Positions 7,850 to 16,569 of a stretch of DNA of 64,000 bases are shown here, piece after piece (positions within the stretch are counted from its first letter, which is position 1; every line of letters starts with the position of its first letter). This stretch comes from Nostoc sp. FACHB-110 (GTDB lineage: Bacteria; Cyanobacteriota; Cyanobacteriia; Cyanobacteriales; Nostocaceae). The DNA lies in NCBI RefSeq assembly GCF_014697425.1, contig NZ_JACJRU010000014.1, positions 62,001-126,000 on the forward strand, read 5' to 3'. The notes beneath the pieces were generated by a model. It worked only from the letters and a program-made list of their open reading frames with translations, ran no database searches and was not told the origin of the DNA. A program made the position numbers and the translations under genes.

Positions 7850-8686
7850 TTACAGCCCCCCCATTAGACTGTTGTAGACCATTTTAAAAGCCATTACCAC
7901 TAATACAAGACTAAAAATAATTCGCAAAATTTGGGTTTTTGCACCTATTAAAACTTTTGCTCCCAAAAAAGCACCTGGTAATACTCCCAACATTACCGGC
8001 ATTGATAAACCCGGATCGATGTAACCCCTGGCTAAATAAACTCCTGCTGATGCGGCAGCAGTTACACCAATCATAAAATTACTAGTGGTAGTTGAAACTT
8101 TAAAAGGTATACGCATGGCTTGATCCATTGCAAGTACCTTAAATGCACCTGAACCAATACCAAGTAATCCCGAAAGTACCCCAGCAATCAACATCACACT
8201 AAACCCGACTGGTACAGAATGTACTTGGTAAGACATTAAGCCATCAGGAGTTGGATAAGTGCCGTTAAGTTTTAAATAATTTGCCAGAGAATCTGGGGCT
8301 TCATCTTCATTATGTTCAATTCTCGGGCGTTGTGACAGATATGCAGAATAAATCAGCACGATCGCCAATACAATTGTTAACATTTTTACAGAAACAAACA
8401 CTGCGATCATTGCACCTATAATCGCCCCAATGGTAGTTGCAACTTCTAAAAACATTCCTAAGCGCAAATTGGTATAGCCTTTTTTGATGTAAGTAGACGC
8501 AGCACCCAAGGAAGTCGCAATCACAGACACCAACGACGCACCAACCGCATAGCGAATATCGACACCAAAAACGGAAGTCAACAAAGGTACAATGACAACC
8601 CCGCCACCTAACCCAGTTAATGCACCCACAAAACCTGCGCTAAATGAGCCAAGCCAAATTAGTAATGAAAATTCTAGGATATTCAA
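7850..8686 (-). CDS. TauE/SafE (TSUP) family permease
   Basis: This 278-residue, roughly eight-segment membrane protein has the two-fold repeat expected of TSUP carriers. GFVGALTGLGGGVVIVPLL near the N-terminus and AGVLSGLLGIGSGAFKVLAM in the second half are the paired glycine-rich signatures. The family exports or imports sulfite, sulfonates or other small organic anions across the cytoplasmic membrane. It lies one base upstream of its usual partner DUF1634 and 51 bases downstream of a CadD-like gene. The substrate cannot be read from sequence. Confidence 0.9.
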   Translation of the reverse strand: MNILEFSLLIWLGSFSAGFVGALTGLGGGVVIVPLLTSVFGVDIRYAVGASLVSVIATSLGAASTYIKKGYTNLRLGMFLEVATTIGAIIGAMIAVFVSVKMLTIVLAIVLIYSAYLSQRPRIEHNEDEAPDSLANYLKLNGTYPTPDGLMSYQVHSVPVGFSVMLIAGVLSGLLGIGSGAFKVLAMDQAMRIPFKVSTTTSNFMIGVTAAASAGVYLARGYIDPGLSMPVMLGVLPGAFLGAKVLIGAKTQILRIIFSLVLVVMAFKMVYNSLMGGL

Positions 8687-8737
8687 ATCTCATACCTCTT
8701 GATTTTTGGTATTAATTTAGCTCTATCCTGCATTTAT

Positions 8738-9394
8738 TCAAGATAAATTCAATAATGTTAAACTTCCACTATCTACTACGATGAAAGCTCCTAATCCCAT
8801 TAGCACAAAAGGCATAAAATTATTACCATAACGAGTTAACAGGTTAGCGATCGCAGTTTGATTTGTTAATTTATTCGCAACATAACACAAACATCCGACT
8901 AGCGTAAAAAATACCCCTAAAATTACCAACAGGCTTTCCCAAGTTGCACTAGCAAATAAAGGCACATAAATACTAATGTTGTCAGTACCATTAGCAAATG
9001 TCACCGCAGCTACACTATAAGTTTGCAAATTGCATAACTTGGTTAAAAAATTTTGGTTAGTGGCTTCACATGGCGGCTCAATTGCTGCTGATTCATCCTC
9101 TTGTTCTTGATTTAATAAGCACCTAATACCGATGGCAATGGGAATTAAACCAAATAGTCCAATCCAAGGGCGCGGTAGAATTAAGCCACCAAAAAAACCA
9201 GGTAAACTCGCCATTACCAAAGCGGTGAAACCTAAATACTGCCCCGTTACAATCTGCCAACGCCGAAACTTAGGATTAATCTGCGAAAAAAACAGCGTCA
9301 ATATCACTAAATCATCAATATTTGTCGCACTAAAAGCAAATGCCCCGGTACTAATTGCACTAACTAAGCTACTCATAATTATGGGAAATATCAA
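8738..9394 (-). CDS. CadD-family cation transporter-like protein
   Basis: This is a 218-residue membrane protein with about six hydrophobic segments. The N-terminal SATNIDDLVILTLFFSQ and the mirrored FANGTDNISIYVPLFA in the second half are the paired D-containing repeats of the CadD cadmium-resistance family. The ATG at 9394 is two bases from the upstream permease stop, so translation is probably coupled. A second ATG at 9376 is possible. Known members confer cadmium resistance or quaternary-amine export. The role in a run with APC and TSUP permeases is unclear. Confidence 0.82.
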   Translation of the reverse strand: MIFPIIMSSLVSAISTGAFAFSATNIDDLVILTLFFSQINPKFRRWQIVTGQYLGFTALVMASLPGFFGGLILPRPWIGLFGLIPIAIGIRCLLNQEQEDESAAIEPPCEATNQNFLTKLCNLQTYSVAAVTFANGTDNISIYVPLFASATWESLLVILGVFFTLVGCLCYVANKLTNQTAIANLLTRYGNNFMPFVLMGLGAFIVVDSGSLTLLNLS

Positions 9395-9396
9395 AC

Positions 9397-10854
9397 TTAA
9401 GGAATCTTTCGACTGTCGCTATATCTAGCGTGGATATCTTCAATGGCTTGGCGCATACCCACTACTAACTGTGGAGAACGTCTTCGTTTGACAATAAACC
9501 AGCTACTAGTAGCAACTATGTACATCAAAAAGAGATAAGGAAAAGCATCATAAGGGGCTTCTGGAACTGGAAATAAACTGCTACCGGGAATTCCCACACT
9601 ACCTAAAACCGGAATCATCATAAATCCCACACCGAGAATAGAAAAACCAATATCTCGCGGACGCAATTTTTTAATTTTGTATAGATAAACAGGGGCAGCA
9701 ATAGAAATGAGAATATATACAGTTAAAAAACCATAGCTACAAATAGCCCCCAAATAGCCCATACATTCAAATAATTTGATTTGAAAAACAGACATGACAG
9801 CAGGCACTAAAAATGTAATCAGCGAACACATTGTGACTGCTACATAAGGTGTCTTATTCGATGAGTGAGCAGTACCTAAAGAGGCATGAAATAAGCCATG
9901 ACGCGCCATTAAAAAAAAGACTCTAGCAGCAGGATTAATGCTGCCTAAAATGCAAGCAAAAAAGCTAAACAAAGCTCCCAAACCAACCATTTCACCCAAC
10001 AAACCTACTCCTGCTTGCCGGGATAACAAACCTAGAGGTTCTTCTGTGTTGGTGATAGATACGCCAGTTTCCCTAAAACCCAACACCTCTATGTAGGTTG
10101 TAGAAATATAAAATATCCCTGCTAAAATTACACTGCCCATCACAGATTTTGGAATAGTTCGCAGGGGATTTTTGGCTTCATCACCTAATGATGTGGCACT
10201 TTCAAAACCAGAGAATGCAAACATCACCAACACTAGTCCCGTTGCCACACTACCTGGAGTTGTACCACTCAGGGTTAATTGAGAAATATCTAAAGCAAAA
10301 CCTTTATGCGCCCAAATAATTACACACAAAACACTAATCAATAAAATTGATATACCTTCCATCCACAGCATTGCCACAGCAGAAAGTTGGATGTCTTTAT
10401 AAGCTGCATACCAAGAAATTCCGGCTCCGATCGCAAGTAGTGTAATACTTGATGGATGAATACCTAAATGGCCAATTAAAACACCACTAAAGTTGGCAAA
10501 ACCACACAGAACTGACATCCCAGTTAATAAATAAGCTAGCACCAAACTCCAGCCACAAACTACGCCTGCTGTTGGGCCTAAACCTTTACTAATGTATGAA
10601 TAAAGTGAACCAGGAGATGCAGAACGACTAGCAAATTGATTGATATTAATACTGACAAATAATAGCCCGATTAAACCAATTAAAAAACTGAGCCAAGTGC
10701 CATTACCAGAAAGTGCAACAATTAAACCAATGTTAGAGGCGGGGATAGTTGTTGGTGCAATCACCGCAAAAGATTGAGCTAAAACTTCTGTAAAGGAAAG
10801 ACAATTAGGCTTTAAGCCATGAAGACTATCATGGGAAGATATTTCCTGTTTCAT
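9397..10854 (-). CDS. APC-superfamily amino acid/polyamine permease
   Basis: This 485-residue protein has about twelve membrane segments. The N-terminal SFAVIAPTTIPASNIGLIVALSG region and the later FAFSGFESATSLGDEAKNP match the substrate-binding helices 1 and 6 of APC permeases. These import amino acids or polyamines by proton coupling or exchange. It is the first gene of the minus-strand operon APC, CadD-like, TSUP, DUF1634. A long AT-rich intergenic region precedes it. The substrate is unknown. Confidence 0.9.
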   Translation of the reverse strand: MKQEISSHDSLHGLKPNCLSFTEVLAQSFAVIAPTTIPASNIGLIVALSGNGTWLSFLIGLIGLLFVSININQFASRSASPGSLYSYISKGLGPTAGVVCGWSLVLAYLLTGMSVLCGFANFSGVLIGHLGIHPSSITLLAIGAGISWYAAYKDIQLSAVAMLWMEGISILLISVLCVIIWAHKGFALDISQLTLSGTTPGSVATGLVLVMFAFSGFESATSLGDEAKNPLRTIPKSVMGSVILAGIFYISTTYIEVLGFRETGVSITNTEEPLGLLSRQAGVGLLGEMVGLGALFSFFACILGSINPAARVFFLMARHGLFHASLGTAHSSNKTPYVAVTMCSLITFLVPAVMSVFQIKLFECMGYLGAICSYGFLTVYILISIAAPVYLYKIKKLRPRDIGFSILGVGFMMIPVLGSVGIPGSSLFPVPEAPYDAFPYLFLMYIVATSSWFIVKRRRSPQLVVGMRQAIEDIHARYSDSRKIP

Positions 10855-11475
10855 CGTGCAAGTATTAATGTATTAAATGGCGCGTATAGCGATGATTTTA
10901 TGAGGAATTGCTAGTCAATTTTTAATCAATATTCTTAAAAAGCATTGCCTCACTTTTACTTACAGATATCGACATCTATATCACTAGTAGTGTCTATCCT
11001 TAGTAGTATTTCTCAAGATGGATTTAATACTACCTTATGTATTTTTAACAATCAAGTGTTCTCAAAAATTTTATTTTAATGATTTTTTAATATTAAAAAT
11101 ACATAAAATACGTCGAGTTAACGGTAATTATTTATTGTAGACTTGATGTTAATTACTCTAGTAGATTAAGTTATCAAAAATACCCGATAATGCTCTAGGA
11201 TTTAGTGCCATTATCACCAATTAAGTTATGGAAAGATGACAAGGCTGATAATTGGAAAATCAAAGTATAAAAAATACTTCAAATAGGCGAGTATAAAAAA
11301 TCGAAATAATCATATGTATTAAGCTGTTGTGCAAATTTAAAGTCCAAAATAAGCCAGATTAACTAAGAATAAGAGAGTAATATTAGGAAATTTTTAGTAT
11401 TGATACTCGTTATAATATTGACAACACTATTGAGATAGTCATAAGCTGCAATGTTGGAAAAATTAGGATGCAGAT
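10855..11475. other. AT-rich divergent intergenic region
   Basis: About 620 bases separate the divergent APC operon and the secreted protein at 11476. There is no reading frame of note on either strand and no large inverted repeat. The only specific signal seen is a promoter-like pair near 11418-11446. The length suggests long leaders or unrecognised regulatory sites on both sides. Confidence 0.5.
11418..11446 (+). promoter_or_regulatory. Probable promoter of the secreted protein at 11476
   Basis: TTGACA at 11418-11423 is a perfect -35 match. ATAAGC or CATAAG at about 11440-11446 is a weak -10 at 16-17 bases spacing. It leaves a leader of about 25 bases containing AGGA eight bases before the start codon. 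Confidence 0.4.
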
Positions 11476-12129
11476 ATGAAAAGATTTAAATACTTTTTGA
11501 TGGCGGTTGTCTTATTGGCAAATCTTGTATTTGTTCAACCTGCTTTAGCCGATAGACCAAAAGTTAGCAAAAACCCTGATTATATCAGCCTAACCAAAGA
11601 ATTAGCGCAATTTCGCTCTGCCAAAGAATCACAAACACAATTAGAAGGTTATACCCCAGAACAAATTGACCAAACAATCAATGAACTAGAATTACAAAAA
11701 TACGCCTTTGAATCAGGAATTGATTGGGGTCAATGCACTAATCAGACAGGAAAGACTATCGCTATCTATGGGCCAGAACCAGGCCTAGATGATGATGAAT
11801 ACTCAAAAGGGGCTGCACTTTATTTCTTAGGTGATGGCGAAACCACCCAAGATAGATGGAACTGCAAAGGCATTTATTTGCCCGCAGATGTCAATGCTGT
11901 TGCTTTCAACCCAGAACGCCCAGGTCAAGAATTTATCGGTGATGTTGTCGTCAAGGTTCCCAACGGGACAAACTTACTTCTCAAGAAGAATCCTGATAAT
12001 GGCGCAATTGAATTTAATCAAGTTGGGGCTAAAATACTCAAAGCCAGTGATGTCAACTGGTATATTCCTAAAGTTTCCCAAGCAATTGTTGATGCTCATG
12101 TAGCTACTGCACCTACTAAAAAAGCTTAA
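11476..12129 (+). CDS. Secreted protein of unknown function
   Basis: The 217-residue product begins with a classical signal peptide (MKRFKYFLMAVVLLANLVF, cleavage expected after ALA near residue 25). The mature part is acidic and soluble. Its N-terminal third looks helical (LTKELAQFRSAKESQTQLEG), and it has two cysteines (WGQC and WNCKG) that could pair. No family is recognised, although similar secreted proteins seem common in filamentous cyanobacteria. It has its own promoter-like region, and a dispersed repeat follows the stop. Confidence 0.7.
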   Translation: MKRFKYFLMAVVLLANLVFVQPALADRPKVSKNPDYISLTKELAQFRSAKESQTQLEGYTPEQIDQTINELELQKYAFESGIDWGQCTNQTGKTIAIYGPEPGLDDDEYSKGAALYFLGDGETTQDRWNCKGIYLPADVNAVAFNPERPGQEFIGDVVVKVPNGTNLLLKKNPDNGAIEFNQVGAKILKASDVNWYIPKVSQAIVDAHVATAPTKKA

Positions 12130-12149
12130 TTCATAGGTGATATAAATAT

Positions 12150-12293
12150 AGGACTTACGCACAAAGATTATCTGTGGAGATTGGGTGTAAGGGTGAAAGG
12201 GTATGGGGTGTAAGGATTTTGAATCAGTACACACCCCTGAACCCCTAAACCCTCGCTAAAACCCTTGATTTTTCGTTTTCATGTGTAAGTTCT
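12150..12293. repeat. Palindromic dispersed repeat, GGACTTACGC type
   Basis: The element begins AGGACTTACGCAC and ends GTGTAAGTTCT, an imperfect version of the ends seen at 7156-7273. Its right portion (ACCCTTGATTTTTCGTTTTC) closely matches a fragment at about 28380-28410. It fills the gap between the secreted protein gene and the RRM-gene terminator. Confidence 0.55.
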
Positions 12294-12303
12294 AGAATAA
12301 AAA

Positions 12304-12329
12304 AAGCTCAAGGTGTTATCCTTGAGCTT
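12304..12329 (-). terminator. Intrinsic terminator of the RRM protein gene
   Basis: A perfect 10-bp stem (AAGCTCAAGG with CCTTGAGCTT) has a 6-base loop. On the minus strand it is followed by TTTTTTATT. It lies 39 bases past the stop codon of the RRM gene, which reads towards it. A-rich flanks on the other side make weak bidirectional function possible. Confidence 0.85.
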
Positions 12330-12368
12330 CTTCTAAATTAAATAGCTGAAACTAATGAATGACAAAAT

Positions 12369-12677
12369 TTAGTAGCGGTTGCGGTAGCCGCTGTTGCTAC
12401 GATTACCACCGAAAGAACCACGGTTGTCTCTATTTTCTCTGGGCTTGGCTTTGTTAACTTTGAGGTCACGTCCCATCCATTCAGCACCATCAAGTGCATC
12501 AATAGCTGCTGTTTCTTCAGCGTCGGAACCCATCTCTACGAAAGCAAAACCGCGTAAACGTCCTGTTTCACGGTCAGTAGGAATTTGAATGCGTTTTACA
12601 GAACCGTATTCTGCAAAAACACTGTTTAGAGCGTCTTGTGTAACTTCGTAAGAGAGATTACCTACGTAAATTGACAT
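12369..12677 (-). CDS. RRM-type RNA-binding protein, cyanobacterial Rbp family
   Basis: The 102-residue protein is a single RRM followed by a short Gly/Asn/Arg-rich tail (NRGSFGGNRSNSGYRNRY). RNP2 is IYVGNL at residues 3-8 and RNP1 is RGFAFVEM at 42-49, both complete. This matches the cyanobacterial glycine-tailed Rbp proteins, several of which are cold-induced and take part in mRNA handling or localisation. The long untranslated upstream region and a leader hairpin at 12690-12724 fit post-transcriptional or temperature control. An intrinsic terminator follows the stop. Confidence 0.93.
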   Translation of the reverse strand: MSIYVGNLSYEVTQDALNSVFAEYGSVKRIQIPTDRETGRLRGFAFVEMGSDAEETAAIDALDGAEWMGRDLKVNKAKPRENRDNRGSFGGNRSNSGYRNRY

Positions 12678-12689
12678 AAATTTGTTGAT

Positions 12690-12724
12690 CCGAAATCGCC
12701 AGTTTGCAGAGATTTAGATTTCGG
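12690..12724 (-). promoter_or_regulatory. Hairpin in the RRM gene leader
   Basis: CCGAAATC (12690-12697) and GATTTCGG (12717-12724) form a perfect 8-bp stem with a 19-base loop. In the minus-strand mRNA the stem ends 12 bases before the start codon and could occlude the ribosome. Rbp genes in cyanobacteria are known for long leaders. A thermosensor role here is inference. Confidence 0.4.
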
Positions 12725-13100
12725 GAAGAAGTCTGTAAATACCAAAAGGAAATGCCTATCAATACTAAAAACAAACGATATCGCCGAATTTAATTCTCAC
12801 ATCTAATCTTGACACAGAATGTCACGTTTGGGAAGAAATATAGAAGAATTTTCATAAAAAAATACATATACACATATCTTGCACGACTGCGATTGAAGTC
12901 GCGGCTACACAGACAAAACTCCTCTGGGTGAAGTTTCTGCGTCACTAACGTCAGTTGCCTGTGCTGATTACATTCATTCTCAACAGACAACCTTTGTGCC
13001 TGAGTTTTGAATTATTGTTATGTGGTGTTGTATTTAATTTTAACTGTTGTAGTGGGTACTCTGTCTTATAGGATCTCACTACAAACACAGGCTGCAATTT
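12725..13100. other. Divergent intergenic region with dispersed repeat
   Basis: This is non-coding sequence between the divergent RRM and TPR genes. Around 12885-12920 it contains ACTGCGATTGAAGTCGCGGC followed by TACACAGACAAA. That phrase belongs to a dispersed family I recall from Nostocales genomes and forms a small hairpin (GCGATT or GCGACT with AGTCGC). No other feature is seen. Confidence 0.4.
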
Positions 13101-14222
13101 ATGTATAAACAGCATCAAAGTCGTCAGTGGTATTGCTGCTTTTCTGGCGTGGCGTTTCACCGAGTGATCAATTGGCGAAAGTCGCATCTGAGAATTATCT
13201 CAGCGGCCTCGGCGTTTTTGGTGTTGGCTGCACCAACATTTATCGATTTACCAGGAAGTAAATTACTGGCTGAGAATGTGATTTCTCAAGATTTGGATGC
13301 AGCGATTTTTTATCAGCAAGGAGTGACACGCTATAACCGCACAGACTTAGAAGGTGCGGAATCAGCCTTTCGCCAAGCATTAGAACACGACCCTAATATT
13401 GGGATGGCGCGGAATTACTTAGGGAATATTTTATTAAGGCAAAATCGCTTAGATGCAGCTGTTCAAGAATTTGGCGAAGCGATTAGAATAAATCCTAATC
13501 AAAGTGAGGTTTATTACAACTTAGGATTAGCGTTACAACGCAAAGGACAAAAAGAAGCTGCGATTACTGCTTATCGCCAAGCTTTAGTTATAGATCCGAA
13601 AATGGCAGTAGCTCAGTATAACTTGGGTGTAGCGTTGCAAGAATTAGGACAAGCACAAGAAGCGATCGCAGCTTATCAACAAGCCGCACATCTCGATAGC
13701 AGTAATGCTAGTGCCTATTTTAACTTAGCGATCGCCCTTCAAGAACAAGGACAAGCCGAACAAGCGATCGCCGCTTATCGCCAAGTTATCCAGCTAGATC
13801 CAAAAAATACCGTAGCCTACAATAACATGGCAGGTTTGATGGTAGTTCAAGGTCAAACAGCCGAGGCTATCACAGCTTATCGCCAAGCGATTCGCCAAAA
13901 TCCCAAAGATGCCGCAGCTTACTATAATTTGGGCGTAACTTTATATAATCAGGGCGACCTGAAAAAAGCCAATGATGCCTTAAAACGCGCGCGCAATCAT
14001 TATCAACAACAAGGTAACACCGAACAAACAGCCAAAGCTGAACAACTTATGCAGCAAATTGTCCAGCAAATCGCCCAACAAAAATTACAGCAACAAATTC
14101 AAGTCGGCAAAACCCCCGCACCTGCTGAAAATCCGACAACACCAGCATCACCCGCAACTTCTCAAGAAACCCCAGCTAAACCAGCAGATGTACCAGTTTC
14201 TTTTGAAAAACCGACTAAATAA
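13101..14222 (+). CDS. Membrane-anchored TPR-repeat protein
   Basis: This 373-residue protein has an N-terminal basic region, then a hydrophobic stretch (residues about 31-49, IISAASAFLVLAAPTFIDL). Seven to eight tandem 34-residue TPRs follow, from about residue 67 to 310 (for example AVQEFGEAIRINPNQSEVYY and AIAAYRQVIQLDPKNTVAYN). A Gln-rich segment and a Pro/Thr/Ala-rich tail end the protein. TPRs bind partner proteins, and the topology suggests an extracytoplasmic scaffold. The high similarity among repeats 3-7 fits recent repeat expansion. The partner is unknown. Confidence 0.87.
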   Translation: MYKQHQSRQWYCCFSGVAFHRVINWRKSHLRIISAASAFLVLAAPTFIDLPGSKLLAENVISQDLDAAIFYQQGVTRYNRTDLEGAESAFRQALEHDPNIGMARNYLGNILLRQNRLDAAVQEFGEAIRINPNQSEVYYNLGLALQRKGQKEAAITAYRQALVIDPKMAVAQYNLGVALQELGQAQEAIAAYQQAAHLDSSNASAYFNLAIALQEQGQAEQAIAAYRQVIQLDPKNTVAYNNMAGLMVVQGQTAEAITAYRQAIRQNPKDAAAYYNLGVTLYNQGDLKKANDALKRARNHYQQQGNTEQTAKAEQLMQQIVQQIAQQKLQQQIQVGKTPAPAENPTTPASPATSQETPAKPADVPVSFEKPTK

Positions 14223-14310
14223 ATTAACCTTTCACGGGATTTGGCAACCCTCTTTACCTATGAGGCAAGAGGCTTAAAGGACTTACGGATAAAAAAATAT
14301 CCTAAATTTT

Positions 14311-14369
14311 CTTGTGGCGTGGGTATCTTGCCCTTTGTCAGGTACGGGTGAGGACACCCATCCCACAAG
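14311..14369. repeat. Interspersed palindromic repeat
   Basis: CTTGTGGCGTGGGT (14311-14324) pairs with ACCCATCCCACAAG (14356-14369) at 12 of 14 positions. The loop contains GCCC and GGGT runs. This is the style of the GC-rich palindromes scattered through cyanobacterial intergenic DNA. It lies between the convergent TPR and HpaB-type genes and could also act as a terminator. Confidence 0.55.
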
Positions 14370-14438
14370 AGGAATCATTTATTTCTGGGAAATCCCTAAC
14401 TTACAGGTATAGGGACACAAACCGGGAACATTACCCGA

Positions 14439-16001
14439 TTATTTTCCACCAAAATTGTTCATAAAGGAACTGAAATCATCGGTGTTGACAAGATCCGGTG
14501 CCGTCCAGCCATCGAGGTCATACTCATTGAGACATTGGTCAGCAAATGCCTTAAATTGATCCGCCTGACCGTATTCTTGGGCGCAGATAAAGTTCATTAG
14601 CCGAATCATTTCGTGGTTGCCACCATAGTTATGCTCATAGAGTTCGTGCCGTCCAGCGAACTCAGTACCGATCGCATCCCACAGCAATTTCATCACTTTA
14701 ACCCGCTCGACAGCATCCGTCCCATTAGAGCCGCGCAGATAGCGATCTAGGTATTGACGGACTTCCGGTACTTTGAAATCGTCGGCATGAGAAGGTACAT
14801 AGATCAGACCACTAGCAACCACGTTCTCAATTATTTCTCTGATTTTGGTATAAGCTGAAGGCGACAGTGCCAAATAAGAAAACCCAGCTTCTTGATTGGG
14901 TATGACTGTTCCATTCGGAAGTGTAATAGGTGCGCGCGCCATCGTCTCGGTCAGCGACCAGAAAAGATTGCGCCACGCCAGAATCTCGCCTACCTGGACT
15001 TGAACGTTGTAATGCTTGAGAGAACCTGTGATTTCCAGCGCCTTCAACAGCACCCCGCAGATAAAGTCGAGTTTCACCGCCAAGCGAATGCAGCCATGAA
15101 ACCTATAGTCTGCTCGCAATTCTTTTTGGGTAAATTTTTCGGTTTCGCCATAGATCAATACGTTTTCCCAAGGAATGAGCGTTTTGTCGCACACCAGAAT
15201 CGCGTCGTTTTCATCCAAGCGGCTAGAGAGCGGATAATCAAAGGGGCTGCCAATTGCTTGCGCCATTGTTTGGTAGGAGGGACGACACAACAGTTTCACT
15301 CCAGGCGCATTCATCGGCAATATACAAACTAGTAATTTTTCTTTGTTCTCCTGCGTGGGAATCCGGTGATAAATTAAGGTGCAATGGGTCACTGCCGCGT
15401 TAGTAGCTACGGTCTTTGCCCCGCTAACAATTAACCCCGCATCTGTTTCCTTTTCAATTGTGATGCGGACATCGTTTCCTGTTTCTGCCAATTGCAGGTG
15501 GCGATCTACTGGTGGATCAACAACTGCGTGGTTCAGATATAAAACCCGGTCTTGTCCTTGTTGATACCAACGCCGGGCATTTTCGCTGTAAGGAGCATAG
15601 TGATCAGGATTAGCTCCGAGTGTCAATAAAAAAGAAGCCTTGTAGTCAGGAGTACGCCCCATCCAACCGTATGTCATGCGCGCCCATTCGGCGATCGCAT
15701 CCCTGGCTGCTACTAAATCTTCGCTGCTCTTGGGAACCCGGAAGGCAGGGTGAGTAAAGGTTCCTGAGTTAGTGTCAGTCTTGCAAGTCAAAATGGATTT
15801 TTTTTCAGGATTGTGAAGCGCATCGTATAACCGAGCAATCATCCGCGCCGTGTTGCCAAAAGCCGGATGAGTCAGGACGCTTTTTACCCGCTTTCCATAA
15901 ATCCAAATTTCTCGTTCGTCCTCCAAACTACTTAGATATTCGGCTCCGGTAAAAGGAAGAACGGAACTTTTGATTTTAGTCTCTATTGTTGTAGGCGACA
16001 T
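14439..16001 (-). CDS. HpaB-family flavin-dependent monooxygenase (oxygenase component)
   Basis: The 520-residue length and overall pattern match the oxygenase component of two-component 4-hydroxyphenylacetate 3-monooxygenases. TYGWMGRTPDYKASF, then HAVVDPPVDR, and DAGLIVSGAKTVATNAAVTH are signature regions around the reduced-FAD pocket. IPWENVLIYGETEK and the C-terminal RHELYEHNYGGNHE also fit the family. The enzyme uses FADH2 delivered by a separate reductase to hydroxylate phenols. No HpaC-type reductase lies in this window, so the partner must be elsewhere. Relatives act in phenolic catabolism or natural-product tailoring, and the substrate is not predictable. Confidence 0.88.
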   Translation of the reverse strand: MSPTTIETKIKSSVLPFTGAEYLSSLEDEREIWIYGKRVKSVLTHPAFGNTARMIARLYDALHNPEKKSILTCKTDTNSGTFTHPAFRVPKSSEDLVAARDAIAEWARMTYGWMGRTPDYKASFLLTLGANPDHYAPYSENARRWYQQGQDRVLYLNHAVVDPPVDRHLQLAETGNDVRITIEKETDAGLIVSGAKTVATNAAVTHCTLIYHRIPTQENKEKLLVCILPMNAPGVKLLCRPSYQTMAQAIGSPFDYPLSSRLDENDAILVCDKTLIPWENVLIYGETEKFTQKELRADYRFHGCIRLAVKLDFICGVLLKALEITGSLKHYNVQVQVGEILAWRNLFWSLTETMARAPITLPNGTVIPNQEAGFSYLALSPSAYTKIREIIENVVASGLIYVPSHADDFKVPEVRQYLDRYLRGSNGTDAVERVKVMKLLWDAIGTEFAGRHELYEHNYGGNHEMIRLMNFICAQEYGQADQFKAFADQCLNEYDLDGWTAPDLVNTDDFSSFMNNFGGK

Positions 16002-16035
16002 AGTTTCTCTTATTATGTAATTGTTAATTACTGGA

Positions 16036-16206
16036 TTAGTTCTTCAAAGTTGGCCAACCGTCGGCATACACCAAATTAGCTTTCCTAAATGGAGCATCTT
16101 CCAGTTCGGCATTGCTTGTTAATTTCCCACGCGCCTTAATGCTCAAATCAAAAATATTATTAAGCTCTGCTACTAGTACTCTAGACAGTAACGCTTGCAG
16201 TGTTAA
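16036..16206 (-). pseudogene. Fragment of a pentapeptide-repeat protein
   Basis: On the minus strand an open stretch of 56 codons with no ATG start ends at 16036, only 34 bases before the HpaB-type gene. Its last 35 residues contain four consecutive pentapeptides of the A(D/N)LXX type: NAELE, DAPFR, KANLV, YADGW. An in-frame TGA at 16207-16209 closes it upstream. This looks like the tail of a decayed pentapeptide-repeat gene. The reading rests on a short stretch. Confidence 0.4.
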
Positions 16207-16209
16207 TCA

Positions 16210-16569
16210 ACAAAGTGCATTCACCCTTCGCGCCAAGTGTTTTCGATCAGGTGTTCTCGGTAAAGATAGACGCAAACAAATGGTAAAACGCGAGAAATAC
16301 AAATGTTAATTTGTCTTGCCTAAATAGGGCAGAGTACTAGTAACAGTAATGAAGGATGTGAGATATCACGAATATATGTGATAGGCATTTTGATCACACA
16401 AATCGCATTTTTTCAGTTTTGTAACAGAAGTTCAAGGACAGTTAAGACAGTTAAGAAAATTAAGTAAGTTTTTAATAAAATTTATCGTCAACTGCCTGTG
16501 TCAACAGGGGCAATGTGAATTAAAATGCCGTTACATAACTTCATCTGGTTTAAAGCGGATTTCGTCTGA
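16210..16569. other. Intergenic region without recognised gene
   Basis: About 360 bases precede the pentapeptide fragment and lie beyond the end of the FemAB-like gene. A 65-codon plus-strand frame crosses part of it, but its composition looks random and it overlaps the fragment on the other strand. No terminator, promoter or repeat stands out. Confidence 0.4.

Noticed and set aside
16112..16309. 65-codon plus-strand frame
   Set aside because: It overlaps the pentapeptide fragment on the other strand, has no ribosome site and no recognisable pattern.
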